Source of the DNA: Begonia masoniana
Taxonomy: Eukaryota > Streptophyta > Magnoliopsida > Cucurbitales > Begoniaceae
Reading direction: 5' to 3'
Assembly: GCA_022432975.1 (NCBI GenBank)
Contig: CM039516.1
Location: 27,189,571-27,253,570 of the forward strand
DNA: 64,000 nucleotides
Under the pieces are notes generated by a model. That model searched no databases. It was not told the origin of the DNA and saw only the letters and a program-made list of their open reading frames with translations. The stretch's first letter is position 1. Each line of letters starts with the position of its first letter. Below are positions 21,609-34,300 of this stretch, piece by piece. The translations under genes were made by a program, and so were the position numbers.

Positions 21609-22939
21609 CTATATTAATGCTCGCCTTATGACCATTAGTAGTGGTCCATCTTGAGGCTTGCATTCATCGGTTTCTTTATCGCTCTCTTCTACAACTTCCT
21701 CTTGTATCTTGTTATACTGGCCTTCATCCTCTTCACTCTCCCATTCACCCGTGGATTCTTTAATGACCATCACACGGTGGTTGGTGCATTCGTTAGCATA
21801 GTGCCCTTTGCCCAAACATTTAAAGCATTGGACATCACGTGCTCTTGGTCCTTTAGGTTGTGGTTCGTGGGTTTTGTTCGTAGGTGGGTGCTTGATTCTT
21901 TTGGAGGCCAATTTTGATTGAAAGACTTCTTTTCTTCTTGTCTTGGAGTAATCTTGTCGGAATTGTAGTTTCTTGGTGGGAATTTGTTAGGAAGGTCGGT
22001 CTTACGCTTCCTCTTTAATTGCCTCTTCACCGTGAAGGCTAATTGTATGACTAAATCCATCGCCTCTAATTATTGTACTTCTACGGCGTCGCCTATGTCT
22101 CGATTTAAGCCTCTTATAAATCTAGCGATGAGTTGTTCTTCGGGTTCTTAAATCGCGCATCGCATATTAAGTGTTTTGAATTTTGTAAGATATTCATCTA
22201 CCGAGAGGCTATTTTGTTTTAAATTGTGGAGTTGATGAAAGATTTCATGTTTATAGTGTTGGGGGACGAACCTATGATGCATTAGGTCTTTCATGGAATT
22301 CCAAGTTGTAACGGGGTAACCTAAGGTTCTCATGCGTTGGGCTTTGAGGTTGGACCACCATAAGGCAGCATGGCCCGAAAGTTCAAGGGAGGCGAGTTGT
22401 ATCTTTACTCTATCGGAATAATCATGACATTCAAAAACTCTCTCGACCTTGTCAACCCAATCCAAATATGTGTGCCCGTCACACGTTCCATCGAAAGGTG
22501 GAATGGTAATCTTGATATTACGGAGGTCGTCGTTGTCCCTTCGACGATTAGGGCGATACTCTTCATCATCTACTGCCCAATCATCATCCTCTAATTCTTG
22601 ATAACGGGATCTCCTTCTTTGGGATTCAACCCAATCTTCTTCCTCTAAGGGTTGGGGAATTGGATTTCTACGCCTAGGACGTTTGGGAATAATCCTAGAG
22701 GAGGTCTCTTGTGAAGGAACTCGTTCATTGGTTTCTCTACGGGAAGGATTGTTCATAAGTGATTGGACTTGTTGGGCAATGGTGTTAACTAAGCTCGTTA
22801 AGGCATCGATTTGTCCTTGCATGCCTCCTTGAGCGCTAGTTTCACCCTCGTGACGTGTAGGTTCAGGAGGGGGAGTGCCCCTAGCCCGACTTGATTCTTG
22901 GTATGTGGTGTCACGTATAAATCCACTTCTATTAGTCAT
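21609..22939 (-). pseudogene. Gag of the gag-pro-X element, frameshifted
   Basis: Minus strand from ATG 22939 (MTNRSGFIRD). The capsid region is at about residues 150-260 (ITIPPFDGTCDGHTYLDWVD; HAALWWSNLKAQR; YLTKFKTLNMRC). A stop near 22148, a frame change near 21915 and a stop at 21609 break it. One CCHC knuckle, CFKCLGKGHYANEC, lies at about 21838-21797. The capsid wording is CRM-like rather than Tekay-like. Confidence 0.85.
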
Positions 22940-23207
22940 GATTAAGTATTTAATTTAGATTCAAATTCTTGTCTAAGTTATTTTACTTAAATTAGTGAGG
23001 GGTTTATCTTCTTAATGTCTTAGGTAATTTTAGCCACTAAGGAATATTCTTAGCTAAGACAATAAGATATTAGGGAACATGCTCACTTAAGGAAACAACT
23101 TAATGATAATATTAAACACTTAACAAAATTACTAAAGACATGAATATTTTCAATAAATGCTAATCACCACAAATTTAGTCCAATTTAACATGCTATTACT
23201 TAATTCA
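22940..23207 (-). other. Leader upstream of the gag-pro-X gag
   Basis: AT-rich sequence with no gene, cut at 23208 by the E7 LTR. It should be the 5' leader, with LTR and primer site lost beyond the insertion. Confidence 0.45.
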
Positions 23208-25719
23208 TGTAACACCCAAAAAATTTCGATATCGTGCATAGCCTTAGGTTAGGTTACGTATGAGAGTTTATTGTTAAGTGATAAAGGGATTAGAAGTGGA
23301 TTATGCAAAGAGAAAAAAAAAACAACAAAAGAACAAAGAAGTTGACAAGTCAAAAGCAAGGGGTTGAAAAGTCCAAATTTGTTATTAACCAATAGAAAGT
23401 TAGGAAATAAATGAAATAAAAAATTAAAAGAAAAGTGAAGGAGGATGGTATTCACGTTGGATTCCATGAGAGAAAAGGTGAGGGGTTTATTTGAGATTTT
23501 AAAGAAATTAGTGGAAGGAAACAAAAAGTGGAAAAATGGGTAGGTTAAATGTGGATTGTTCTTCTTTCTCCCTCATCTTCTCACGGTTTTCTTCCCCTTT
23601 CTCCATAGCCGATCGATTCTCTCATTTTTCTTCAATATTTCAAGGTGTTTCAAGGTAAATATTTAATGGGTTTTTGGTTTGTTGCAAGTAGGTGTTGTTT
23701 TTTTTTTTGTGTTTTTATGAGGTTTTGGAAGAGATTGGTTAGGGTTTGGGAAACCCTAACCATGGTGTCCAAAATTTTGGGTTCAAAGGGTAGTTTTCTT
23801 TCCAAATTGCATATGTTAGTTGTTGGATGGATTGGTTTAGGTATTTTTAAGAAGAGATTTAAGGTTGGAGGAGAGTTATGGAAAAACCAGTTTTGAAACC
23901 ATTGAGAGTCGGTTCTGTTTTGAGGAATTCAAATTGGCCATTTAGTTTGGTTGGTTATTTTGATGATTTCAATGGATAGTAGACGTGTAGAGGTTTACAA
24001 ATTGGGGTGGCACGTCGAAATCCGTTGAAAAATGAGTAAGTTATGGCCGTTTGAAGTTGGACGTTAAGATTTGTAGTAAAAATCGGGTTTAGGGCTTTGA
24101 GGGTGAATTTGTGTGAATTGTTGTTTAGTTTTAGTTAGAAAATCCTTTAGAGTTTATTAGTAGCTTACTAAGTTAAGTTTTCTTTATTTTAGGTCATTGA
24201 GCTAGCGAAGTGATTTGACGAAGTAAGGAATTGTAGGTCGAGCAATCAGATAAGTAGTGGATGCGTGTTTTGTTGCCTTCGGGCCTATACCATAGAACGG
24301 TAGGGATTGTTTGCTTATTTGTTGTGTTTTTTTTTTTGAGTCAAGCATCGTGTGACATGCATCATTGTTTTCTAACTACGAAACCACATGTTTGGCATGT
24401 TTGAGTGGAAAGAATGAAATGTAAGATAAGAAAATGAATATGCAACGTGGTCTCGAGTAGAATAGCCTCATCGGGCAAGTGGCTCGGTGTAGCACCCCGA
24501 GAGGGATCCTACGAGAGATGCTATGCTAAATTATGTAATGTGTCGTAAGTATGAATGCCTCGACCTGACCGTGCTAGAAGGCACACTGAGGATTCTATAA
24601 TCGATATGGGAGGAGATTCGGTATGGCCGTCTCAGATTGTTTAGGATGTGTGCTTTCGATCTTGCTCCGTGGGTTAAGGTGTGGCCGTTCTGGATTGTGT
24701 TGGGATGTGTGCTTACTTGATTCACATGCAAGCGAAAGATAAATGCAACGAAAATGTAATGAAAGCAACAGACTGTGTAGAAACTGCATTTTAGGGTTGA
24801 GTTGAGCATCTGTTGTTTTAAAATGCATTACTCCCTACTTGCTAAGCATTAGGCTTTCGTTTTGTGTTTTATGGTGTAGGTGATGATATTTACCCAAGTG
24901 AGATAGACGAGATAGCCCAGGACTAGGCAGCAATCGGTGGTGTATGAAGCATGCCAGCGCGGGCACTTGTCGGGGCGTCACGACCACGTTCTCGGGTAGT
25001 TTGTGGGGAGTTTGGTATTTTGCGTTATAGATAGTTTTCTGTTAACCATTTTGGATTGCTGTGAATAGTGATCTTTTGAGGATTGATTGGTGTGTAAATA
25101 ATGGTATTTTGGGACTTGGATTTCAAGTTTGGGTTATAGAAAATTTAGTTGTTATTCTGCCCGTTTTTTTTAGTATAATAAACAACGTCAGGTTCACTTG
25201 CTCTATTTTTTTTTATTAACCGTTTTAAATCCTTTTTTTGTGATTTTTACGGGACACGAAGTCGGAAGTGTCGGAAATGTGTGGTTAAATTTTTAGGTGA
25301 TTTGGAGGTGTTTGGCTCAAAGAAAAATGAAGAAAATTGAGGAAATTTGAAAAAAAGATGAAAAATAAGCATTTTTGGCCGAAGAAACCTGAGAGGGCCT
25401 GATCGATCAGGCTGGGCGCCGATCGATCGGGCTGGGTGCATAGAGGGGCACGCAGTGCGCGGCGCCCAGCGCCCAACGTGCGCGCGCGGTGCCCAGCGCA
25501 CCAATTGATTTTTTTTTTCTATTTCCAAAATTATTTTAGCCTGACATTTTCTAACGTATTTTACATGTATTTTGGCACATTTTCCAACATTTTTTGAGGT
25601 TCGAAAAACCCAAAAACCGAGTCAAAAATTTATCAAAAATTATTTTAAATGTCGTTTTAAACGCGGGATTGGTTAGAAAAGTAGCACACCGAGACGGGGC
25701 CGGGTTCGGGGGCATTACA
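23208..25719 (+). repeat. E7 5' LTR (2512 bp)
   Basis: TGTAACACCC to GGGCATTACA, directly followed by the primer site. It shares with the E9 LTRs the segment TTGCCTTCGGGCCTA, the GTGGCACGTCGAAATCCGTT block (about 24007) and the 3' leader, so the two are relatives. A GATCGATC palindrome cluster lies at about 25398-25425. Confidence 0.9.
23655..24926 (+). other. Decayed small ORF / spliced leader in the E7 LTR
   Basis: The donor is at 23655 (TTCAAG|GTAAAT), the mini-exon 24193-24249 (ATTTTAG|GTCATT; donor mutated to CAG|ATAAGT), and exon 3 starts at 24880 (GTGTAG|GTGATG) with TAG at 24924-24926. Exon 3 keeps the acidic tail (GDDIYPSEIDEIAQD), but exon 2 has several in-frame stops. Confidence 0.4.
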
Positions 25720-25722
25720 AGT

Positions 25723-25734
25723 TGGTATCAGAGC
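25723..25734 (+). promoter_or_regulatory. E7 primer-binding site
   Basis: TGGTATCAGAGC lies three bases after the LTR end. Confidence 0.9.
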
Positions 25735-25802
25735 AAAAGTGGTCGAGTCGTTCAAAAGATTACCTGACAATGCCCGCCGCCATGCAAAGTGCTTCACCGA
25801 CT

Positions 25803-25864
25803 GTAAGTATTTCTTTACCTTTATTTAGTTATTTTCTAAGATTAGATTTTCTAACCTTGACAAG
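25803..25864 (+). other. Putative 62-nt intron in the E7 gag leader
   Basis: GACT|GTAAGTATTTC ... TTCTAACCTTGACAAG|AATAG, just before ATG 25877. Donor and branch-like TTCTAAC match E9; the acceptor is weaker (CAAG). Confidence 0.45.
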
Positions 25865-25876
25865 AATAGAATTAAG

Positions 25877-26480
25877 ATGCCGAGGAACCTAGGACGACCT
25901 CGAAATGAACCAGAACAACCTGAGGACCCTAATAAGCAACTCCGAGATTTACTGAATAGTCAATCTTAGTTGTTTGGAATTTTTATGAATCAAGGTTTAT
26001 CAAGAAATGTGGCAGCGGGGTCCGGCTCAGAAACGGGCTCTAGTGGGGAACGATTTAGAAGACTCAAGCCTCCACCGTTTGAAGGTCGTTTGACTGATCC
26101 GACAACTGCTCAGAGTTGGATATGCACTATGGAAAATATGTTTAATGTCGCTGAGGTGGAGGAAGAAAATAAAGTAAAATGTACTACTTTCCACCTATCT
26201 AGCAGCGCCCAAAGCTAGTGAGAAACAGTAAAGGCTACAAATGATATTCGGGCATGACTTGGGAGGAATTTAAAGAGTTATTTTATGATAAATATTACAA
26301 CCGGATAGTCTAAGCTGCAAAGAGATTGGAGTTTATGGCATTTAAGCAAACTGGATCAGTAGGAGAGTACATACAGCAGTTTGAATCAGTGTCCTGATTT
26401 GCCAGCCATCTGGTTAGCAGGGAAGAAGACAAAATATTTCAATTTGTGTAGGGCTTGAAGCCAGAGATTGAGATGCTGGT
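25877..26480 (+). pseudogene. E7 gag, degraded and truncated
   Basis: The start is MPRNLGRPRN. The Retrotrans_gag region is present (ERFRRLKPPPFEGR; WICTMENMFNVAEVEEENK; CTTFHLSSSAQS) with several stops (first TAG near 25967). It ends after SQRLRCW-like sequence, where E5 sequence begins near 26480. The nucleocapsid and protease are missing. Confidence 0.85.
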
Positions 26481-27046
26481 GAAGACTCTACTTAAGTGGT
26501 CCCCTGGAAAAACGTCTCGGTGATTGGCTACTTCGAGAGCTTACTCAATCCTAAAATCATAAACAGAGCATACATTAAACTTTCTCTAATCTTCATTCTA
26601 CACCGCTAGAAATTTACGGAAACTAGTTTGGAAGCTTAGTTCATTGTGCATTCCCGATTTACCACAATGACCCGAACTACTTCGCTCACATCATTCTCGA
26701 AACTCACACTTATACTCTCCCCTAATCATTGATTGCTACCAATGCAGCAAGAAATCGAAATAGAACTCACCTAGTTTGGGAGAAAATCGAATGGAAGAAT
26801 CGCTTAGAGAGCTCTGCTGCTTGAGCTGAAGACCGAAGGAAAAACAAGGAAATGGTGGCGGCTACAGTGCATGTAATCACAAAGCCTCTTTCCTTAAATA
26901 GGTTATCCATTATAAGTTCTCAATTTACCACTATGCCCTTACTTAGTAACTCATTAACCTAATTAATACTTCCCTCAATTTTCTCCACAACATGCTTACT
27001 ATTAAATAACGGAATAGAAATTGGTTTAATATAATCGGGTGCTACA
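26480..27046 (-). repeat. E5 3' LTR, truncated to its 5' 567 bp
   Basis: It matches 35906-36471 of the full E5 LTR closely. The intact edge is TGTAGCACCC (minus) at 27046, next to a polypurine tract. The other edge is broken near 26480, at the position of the mini-exon donor (CCACTTAAGTAGAG instead of CCAGGTAAGTAGAG). Confidence 0.9.
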
Positions 27047-29158
27047 ATCTACCCTCCTTAAAAGAATTTTGTCCCCAAAATTCAGTACCTGAACAGTTCT
27101 AGATGTTAGTCCATCATGTCCTGTTGGCGCTTCCAAGTTGTCTCCTCCACATTCTGGTTATGCCATAAGACTTTTACTAATGGAACTTCTTTGTTGCGCA
27201 ACACCTTCATTGCATAGTTTAGGATCTTTACTGGTTTCTCGTCATATGCAAGGGTAGGATGAACTTCAATACTCTACTGTTCCACAATCTGTTATGGATC
27301 TCTGACGCACTTCTTCAACATAGATACATGGAACACATTATGGATTCCTTCCATATAGGTGGGTAGCTGTAACTCATAAGCTGCCTTCCCGATCCTTTTT
27401 AAGATTGAAAAGGGTCCAATAAATCTGGGGTTCAACTTGCCTCTCTTTCCAAATCTCACAACCCCTTTAAATGGTGATACCTTAAGAAAAACTTCATCAC
27501 CTACTTCAAATTCTAATTCTCTGCGCCTTCTATCAGCATAGCTTTTCTGTCGGCTTTGAGCTGTTGGAATTTTCTGTCAGATGAGGGCAATCTTTTCCAT
27601 TGTTTGCTGCACAATATCAGGACCAATTAGTTGAGCTTCTCCAACTTCATCCCAATACAAGGGAGATCTACATTTTCGCCCATACAATGCCTCATAAGGG
27701 GCCATTCCTATTGTTGTCTGAAAACTGTTATTATAGGAAAACTCCACCAATAATAAGTACTTACTCCAAGAACCTTGAAATTCTAGCACACATGCACGGA
27801 GCATATCCTCTAATGTTTGAATAGTTCTCTCGGACTGTCCATCTGTTTGAGGGTGAAAAGCTGTGCTAAAACTAAGCTGTGTTCCCATAGCCTTGTGCAA
27901 ACTTTTCCAAAACTTAGATGTAAATCTAGAGTCTCTGTCTGAAACTATGGTACCTGGAACTCCATGTAACCTAACAATTTTTTGCACATACAATTCAGCA
28001 AGTTGATCCATCGAGTAAGTCACCTTTATTGGTAGGAAATGAGCAGATTTTGCTAGACGGTCAACTATCACCCAAATTGCATCATGTCCTTTAGTCGTTG
28101 TAGGCAATCCTACCACAAGGTCCATCGTTATTTGCTCCCATTTCCATTCGGGAACTGGTAAAGGTTGTAACATTCCAGCAGTCTCTGATGCTCAGCTTTA
28201 ACCTGTTGACAAACTAGGCACGATTCCACATATTCTGCCACACTCTTTTTCATACATGGCCACCAATAATGTTGTCTAAGATCCCTGTACATCTTTGTAC
28301 TCCCAGGGTGAACAGAGAACCTGGAAGAATGTGCATCAGAAAGGATCTCAACATGAAGTTCTTTAACGGCAGGAAAAAACCATCTATTTATAAACTTAAG
28401 GATTCCATCAGCAGAATAGTTAAAATCTGTTTTGTCCATAGAATCGATGCTTAACTTGTACTTGTTACACTCGTCATCATTCGTCTGAGCTTCCTTTATT
28501 TTCTCCAAAATAGTAGGCTTTAAGATTATGGCTGAGAGTATAGCTGATACACTAAATACTGCTTCTAGATTAAACCTTTGGAATTCTGACTCTAAGGCTA
28601 ATGGCATACTTAAAGTCATAGTTGGGGTTGGTGTTGTTACTCCACTCAAGGCATCCGCTACAACATTTGCTTTGCCGGGATGGTATTTAATCTCAAAATC
28701 ATAATCCTTTACAAATTCCAACCATCGACGTTGCCTCATATTCAATTCCTTCTATGTGAAAATATACTTCAGGCTCTTGTGATCTGAAAATATCTAACAA
28801 GATTGTCCAAACAAGTAGTGCCTCTAAATCTTAAGTGCAAAAACCACTGCAGCTAGTTCTAAGTCGTGCGTAGGGTAATTCTTCTCATATGTTTTCAGCT
28901 GTCTAGAGGCATAAGCTATTACTTTACCATCCTGCATTAACACACAACCAAGACCAATTTTGGAAGCATCACAGTAAATGCTAAACTTACCATCCTCAAT
29001 TGGAAGGGTTAAAATTGGAGCATTGGTCAGTTTCCGTTTCAAGGTCTGAAAACTATGCTCACATTCGTCAGTCCATATATACTTCACAGTTTTCCTTGTT
29101 AACTTAGTAAGGGGTGTAGCAATCTTTGAAAATCCTTCAATGAACTTTCTATAATATC
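27047..29158 (-). pseudogene. E5 pol 3' part: RNase H, integrase, chromodomain
   Basis: Minus strand, interrupted at its upstream end by S2. It includes the RT connection and RNase H start ([15 protein letters not shown], 29087-28824), the RNase H end ([20 protein letters not shown]), the integrase zinc domain ([13 protein letters not shown]), the integrase core ([35 protein letters not shown]) and a degraded chromodomain (VPLVKVLWHNQ..EETTW, about 27200-27100). Stops and frameshifts break it near 28750, 28150, 27577 and 27290. Confidence 0.92.
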
Positions 29159-29163
29159 TTGCT

Positions 29164-31740
29164 TGTGACGACCCTAAAACTATTCCAAATTTTCCCGTAA
29201 TTATTATTTATTTATTTATTTTTTATACTTTATTCTATACGAAACTTAAGTTAAGCATTTAAACGCAGAACCATTTGAAAATATTTTCAATCAAAATGGG
29301 AATCGGAATTGAAAATTGCTTAAAACATTCCTAAATCAATTAAAATGAAACTTAACTCAATTAATTAAAACAATTAAAAACAATTAAAACTAATAATCAA
29401 TCGGCCGAGGGACAAAATGGGACGTTTGTCCCTAAAAATGAGGGGCGATCGATCTCCCATTTCAGGCGATCGATCGCCATATGCAAAAACAGGAGGGGCG
29501 AACGTTCACCCCTCAAATCGGTGAACGATGCCTCGTGATCATTCACCAGGCGATCGATCGCCCGCCCTTGGGGGATCGATCGCCACACGCTTTGGAAAAA
29601 TTCCAGAGCGTGGCGAACCCATGATGACTGATCGCCCCTATTGGCGATCAGTCGCCATGCTCTCTGCCTCCTTCCTTCTTCTCTTCTCTCTTCTTCCATT
29701 CTTTTCTTACCTTTCCTCCCCATTTTCTTTCTTTCTCCCTTACATACACACAACACACTCCTTCCCCAATTACCACTACGCCTCATACATTTTCAAAATA
29801 CAATTCAACATAAAACCCCAAATACTCGTATCCCCTCCATAGCCTCATTTAAATCGACTCGAAACACGTTTAAAACAAGATATATATTTTCATGAAAACG
29901 AACGGCATGGATATGTTTAAAAACCGAACATATCCCTATTATCAAACATTTTACAAAACAAGTTTCTAAAACGTTTAAAAAAACTTCAGAATGTAAACCT
30001 ATCAACTAGTCAGAACCAAACATCCTAAAATGTTCTAACTATACAATTTTCTTATTGTCTAACTACCGTGTCCCAAAATACCTTTACATGACTTCCCCAC
30101 GGGTCAAAACGCACCGACTGCCCAGCGCACTCCCACAGGCCATCCTCCTTCAATCTGTACGATCATCTGGTAGAGGGAATTCATCCTCACCTGGATCTAT
30201 GTCACCTACACCATAAAGACACCTATGAGATAAACATCTCAGTAAGCTCTACGTAAATGCTAATGCATGTTCATGTATGCTCAATGCTATGAAAACCGTC
30301 CATGTCAATGCATATATCAGTACATGTCAGTCTATGGTTATCGGAAACGCTCGACAGATGGATAGGGCACGTCCAGCGGTTAGACAGCCCACACCATCTG
30401 AAGGGAGGAAAACCCGCTCACCACGGAACGCCAGGTCTGAACCTCATCCCCGATAACCCCATGTCATGGTTGTTTATTGTGATAATTTACTTGCCTTTAC
30501 AATGCATGTTCTTTTCATGAAATCCGTGTGTAAATTCATTTTCATGACATTTTTTAAAACCATGATGCATGAGCAGTTCAATATAAACATAAACATAAAG
30601 AGTATACCATTAAAACTCGACAAATATCATCAAACAATCAACCTATAAAACAACCGAACCTAACTTACCCAACCAAGACAATTTAAAACAATTACGTCAC
30701 CAAAACTCCTCGAGACGACTTCGACGTACGGTGTAGGCCTATCGGCCAGAGTAAGTCACGAGAACTTACCTCGTGTCCGTTGCAGCTCAAGCTCCGTCCA
30801 CGAGCGTTGTTCACCTAAGCAATTTCACCAAATTGTCATTAAAACGAGCTTAAACAATTTAATGTCCAAACTAACAAAATCTTTAACTAAGGAAATTCCT
30901 AAAACTCTAATTCAACTAATCGAGGCATTTAAACAACAATCGATGCTCGATAGTTCAAAAACCACCAATAACGAGTTTTCCCTAAAACTCGAAAATTCGT
31001 CAATCTCTAATATTGGTCCTAAATCGATTTAACTTCATCCAATAACGTTCAATACGTCCATTATATTCACAACTAAGGTAAACCTATCGATTTCTAGCCC
31101 TAAACCACGTTTTTACGAAACCCTAAACGAAACCCTAATCGTTTTTAACTCCGTAAAAACCGAACAATAAGCTTCCAAAGCTTTAGAATCATACCTATAG
31201 CATTGATTGGAGGAGAAAACATGAGAAATCAGAGTTCGATCGGAGAGGAACGATCGTTGGGAGGAGGAGAACGCCGATGAGAGGAGAGGGAAAATCGCAG
31301 GGGAAGAAGGAGATGGCGTGGAGAAGAAGAAGAAAATGGTTTTTAATAAAATTTTGGCTTGTCAAATTACCATATCGCCCTTCCTTTGATTTCCTATTTG
31401 TTTCGTCGCTCATTTCATTAATCGTCTAACGATTCGGCTTCTCCAAATCTCCTTAATTTTTCAATAAATCCTACTTATTACTAGGGTTCAATTAAAACTG
31501 TCCGTTTACAATTCGAACCTCGTTTACTATTTTTACCAAAGTATCCTTTATATTACGATAAACGTAATTTCCGTAAAATTAGCGTTACGACTCCTAACAT
31601 TCCCGAAATTTTCCAAAAATCCATATTAATTATTAGGATCGTAATAACGCTTTCTTTTCACAAAATAGACTTGATTTGACATATTTACAAAAATGTCATT
31701 TATATTACTATAATAATAGTCCGTACAGCCAGGTATTACA
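29164..31740 (-). mobile_element. S2 solo LTR in the E5 pol (2577 bp)
   Basis: Minus strand from TGTAATACCTGG (31740) to GGGTCGTCACA (29164). Flanks TTGCT (29159-29163) and CTGCT (31741-31745) are a 5-bp target duplication with one mismatch; joining them restores the conserved pol line G-L-A-G-Y-Y. No internal region remains. GCGATCGATCGCC palindromes cluster at 29446-29655. Confidence 0.92.
30150..31222 (-). other. Best-preserved putative small ORF in S2 (42 codons, three exons)
   Basis: Minus strand: exon 1 31222-31195 starts at ATG (MFSPPINAI) and ends CTATAG|GTATGA. Exon 2 is 30814-30770 (TTGCTTAG|GTGAAC to CACGAG|GTAAGT, 45 nt, SWTELELQRTR). Exon 3 runs from 30205 (GTGTAG|GTGACA) to TGA 30150. 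Lengths 28+45+56 give a whole number of codons and an open frame with an acidic end. An in-frame TGA lies three codons before the ATG, so this would be the natural start. Confidence 0.5.
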
Positions 31741-31745
31741 CTGCT

Positions 31746-32440
31746 AGTCCAAGAAAACTCCTGATAACTGTAGCATTCCTCGGTTGGGGCCATTTCTTAA
31801 CTGCTTGAACCTTAGCTGGATCGACAGATATTCCATCCCCAGAGATAACATGTCCTAAAAAGTGAACTTGGTCCAACCAAAACTCACACTTAGAAAACTT
31901 GGCGTATAGTTGGTGCTGTTTTAATACTTCCAACACCAAGGTCAGGTGCCTAGCATGCTCATCCTTGGAACGGGAATAGATTAAAATATCATCAATAAAC
32001 ACTATGACAAACTTATCCAAGTATTCATGAAACACCCTATTCATAAGATCCATAAAGGCTGCTGGTGCATTTGTCAATCCAAAGGACATAACCAAAAACT
32101 CATAATGCACATACCTTGTACGAAAGGCTGTCTTAGGGATATCTTCAGTCTTGACTTTCAGTTGATAGTAACCAGACCTAAGGTCGATCTTAGAGAAAAC
32201 TCGTGCACGCATAAGCTGATTGAACAAATCATCAATTCTTGGCAATGGATACTTGTTCTTGATGGTTAACTTATTTAATTCCCTATAATCAATGTACATA
32301 CGCATTGATCCATCCTTCTTTTTGACAAAAAGAACAGGTGCACCCCACGGTGAAAAGCTAGGGCGTATGAACCCCTTATCCAATAATTCCCCCAACTGTT
32401 TCTTAAATTCCTAGCTCCGTAGGTGCAAGTCTATAGGGGT
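31746..32440 (-). pseudogene. E5 reverse transcriptase part
   Basis: Minus strand: [52 protein letters not shown] and the active site [10 protein letters not shown] are all present. The frame meets the S2 insertion after the conserved SFLGLA. The upstream continuation is broken near 32400. Confidence 0.93.
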
Positions 32441-34145
32441 TCTTAGACACTGATTCAGCGCCTGGGAAAACATCCACAACAAATTCAATTTTCCCATCTG
32501 GTGGCAAGCTAGGAAGGTCATCTAGGAATACTTCTGGGAAATCTTGGACAACTAAGACATTCTAAGGACTTGCTTTTCCTACAAGTTGTGTGTCTAAAAC
32601 GCTAGCTAAGAAGCACAAGTACTCTCCATATGGGGAAGGTCTAGCGTTAATAGAAGTCATCACGGACATTTCCTTACTCTTCCTTGAAGCTTGAAAGGTA
32701 TGTCTCAAACTACCAGGGGGTTAGAAACTAACTATTCCTGTCCTACAATCAATTGTGGCGTGGTGCTTAAACAACAAGTCCATTCCTAGAATCACATCAA
32801 ATTCCATTATTTCCATAACAATGAGGTTAGCAGGTAGGTTCATGTTTCCTACTAATACAACACTATCAAGCATCACTCGGTTAGAGTGCATGCGTTCACC
32901 AGAGGATAATGCGACATTAAACAAATACTCAGTAGGGGTAAGCTTTACATCTAACTTATCAGCAAATGTAGATGCTATGAATGAATGTCTTGCACCATAA
33001 TCTATCAATGTAAAAGCGGGTAAAGAGTTGACCAGTATAGTACCTGACACAACAGCAGGCTGTTCATTATCGCGGTACTCCATCATGGAGAATATCCTCG
33101 GTTTTATCTTACCAGGGCTATTCTTTAAGACCGGGCAGTCTCGGTTAATATGGCCAACCTTGTCGCAGTTGAAGCATCGGGTGACTCTAGGCTTCGGGCA
33201 GTCTCTGTACGTGTGTCCGATCTCTTCACAGTTGAAACACTTTCCCATCTCAAACCTACACTCACCCAGGTGGCTTTTTGAACATATTGGGCATTTGGGA
33301 AACTTTCTGGTATCCTGCACTCTCTTTCCTGTTCCATGGTTACTTTGACCTTCACTAGACCTCTTCACCCCTCTCTGTTGTTGTGGCTAAACAAACTTTC
33401 GTGGGGCTTCTTTTGGTTCAGCACACATCCTTTCAGCTTCTTCCACTTCCAGGGCAGTGGACACGACTTCGCTGAATATCAAGCCTTTAATACCACAAAA
33501 TTTAACTCCTCGGTAAATTTCTGACTTCAGCCCATGCACAAATTTGAACACCTTGTCCTCGTCCTTGGAGCAAAATGTTCAGCAAACCTGGACAGGGACT
33601 CAAATTGCCTACTGTACTCGGCCACAAACCTCGTCTGCTTCAAGTTCAAAAACTCCAACTTCTTCGCGGTCTGGACAATGCTATTAAAATACTTCTCATA
33701 GAAAATGTCCTTGAATTGCGACCAAAGGCATCGCCAAAACATCAGTGGTGGTCTATATTATTTCCCACCAGAGTTGAGCTTCACCAGCCAAGTGAAATGT
33801 TACCAACGTGACCTTGTCCCCTTCTCCAATGTTGGCGCACCTAAACATACTTTCAATCTTTCTAAGTCATCTTTCAGCAATAACTGGATCAGATGACTGT
33901 CCATCAAACGTGGGTGGTCTTAGTCTCCGAAATCTATCTCCAGAATGTTCATTGCTAGAACTCGAGTTAGCACTTCCCTGCACCTCTCGGTTTAACAGCA
34001 CTCCTAACTGATCGGACTGCTGACGCACTAGGTCTGTTTGCTGACGTACCAAATCTGTCAGCTGCCTAATCATGCTAGAATCTTCTCCACGTCCCGAGTT
34101 CGATATCTCTCTTGGTACTCTTGGTCTTCCTGGTCGCCTAGACAT
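32441..34145 (-). pseudogene. E5 gag, nucleocapsid and protease
   Basis: Minus strand from ATG 34145 (MSRRPGRPRVPRE), chosen because it follows the leader intron-like acceptor. The capsid region is broken by frameshifts (about 33870, 33740, 33527). A cysteine-rich line (CPICSKSHLGEC) and CCHC knuckles CFNCEEIGHTYRDC and CFNCDKVGHINRDC follow. The protease reads LIDYGARHSF where E8 has LIDTGATHSF, so the catalytic triad is altered. DVILGMDLLFKHHATIDC continues to the linker before RT. Confidence 0.9.
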
Positions 34146-34157
34146 TTTACTAAATTC

Positions 34158-34217
34158 CTGCATAGGGTTAACTACTCTCATAAACATCTAATAACTAAGG
34201 CTAACATAAACACTTAC
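34158..34217 (-). other. Putative 60-nt intron in the E5 gag leader
   Basis: Minus strand: AACT|GTAAGTGTTTATG ... GTTAACCCTATGCAG|GAATT. Same length as in E2, 12 bases before the gag ATG. Confidence 0.5.
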
Positions 34218-34285
34218 AGTTGTTGGAGTACTCCCATGCGACGACTGGCACTGATGAGTAATCTTTTGAACGGTTTAACTGAATG

Positions 34286-34297
34286 TCTCTGATACCA
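34286..34297 (-). promoter_or_regulatory. E5 primer-binding site
   Basis: The minus strand reads TGGTATCAGAGA, one base off the usual site, three bases from the LTR end. Confidence 0.85.
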
Positions 34298-34300
34298 ATC

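Noticed and set aside
27600..27824. Plus-strand frames opposite integrase and gag (also 28269-28454, 33028-33348, 60629-60946)
   Set aside because: Antisense shadows of clearly recognised pol and gag sequence.
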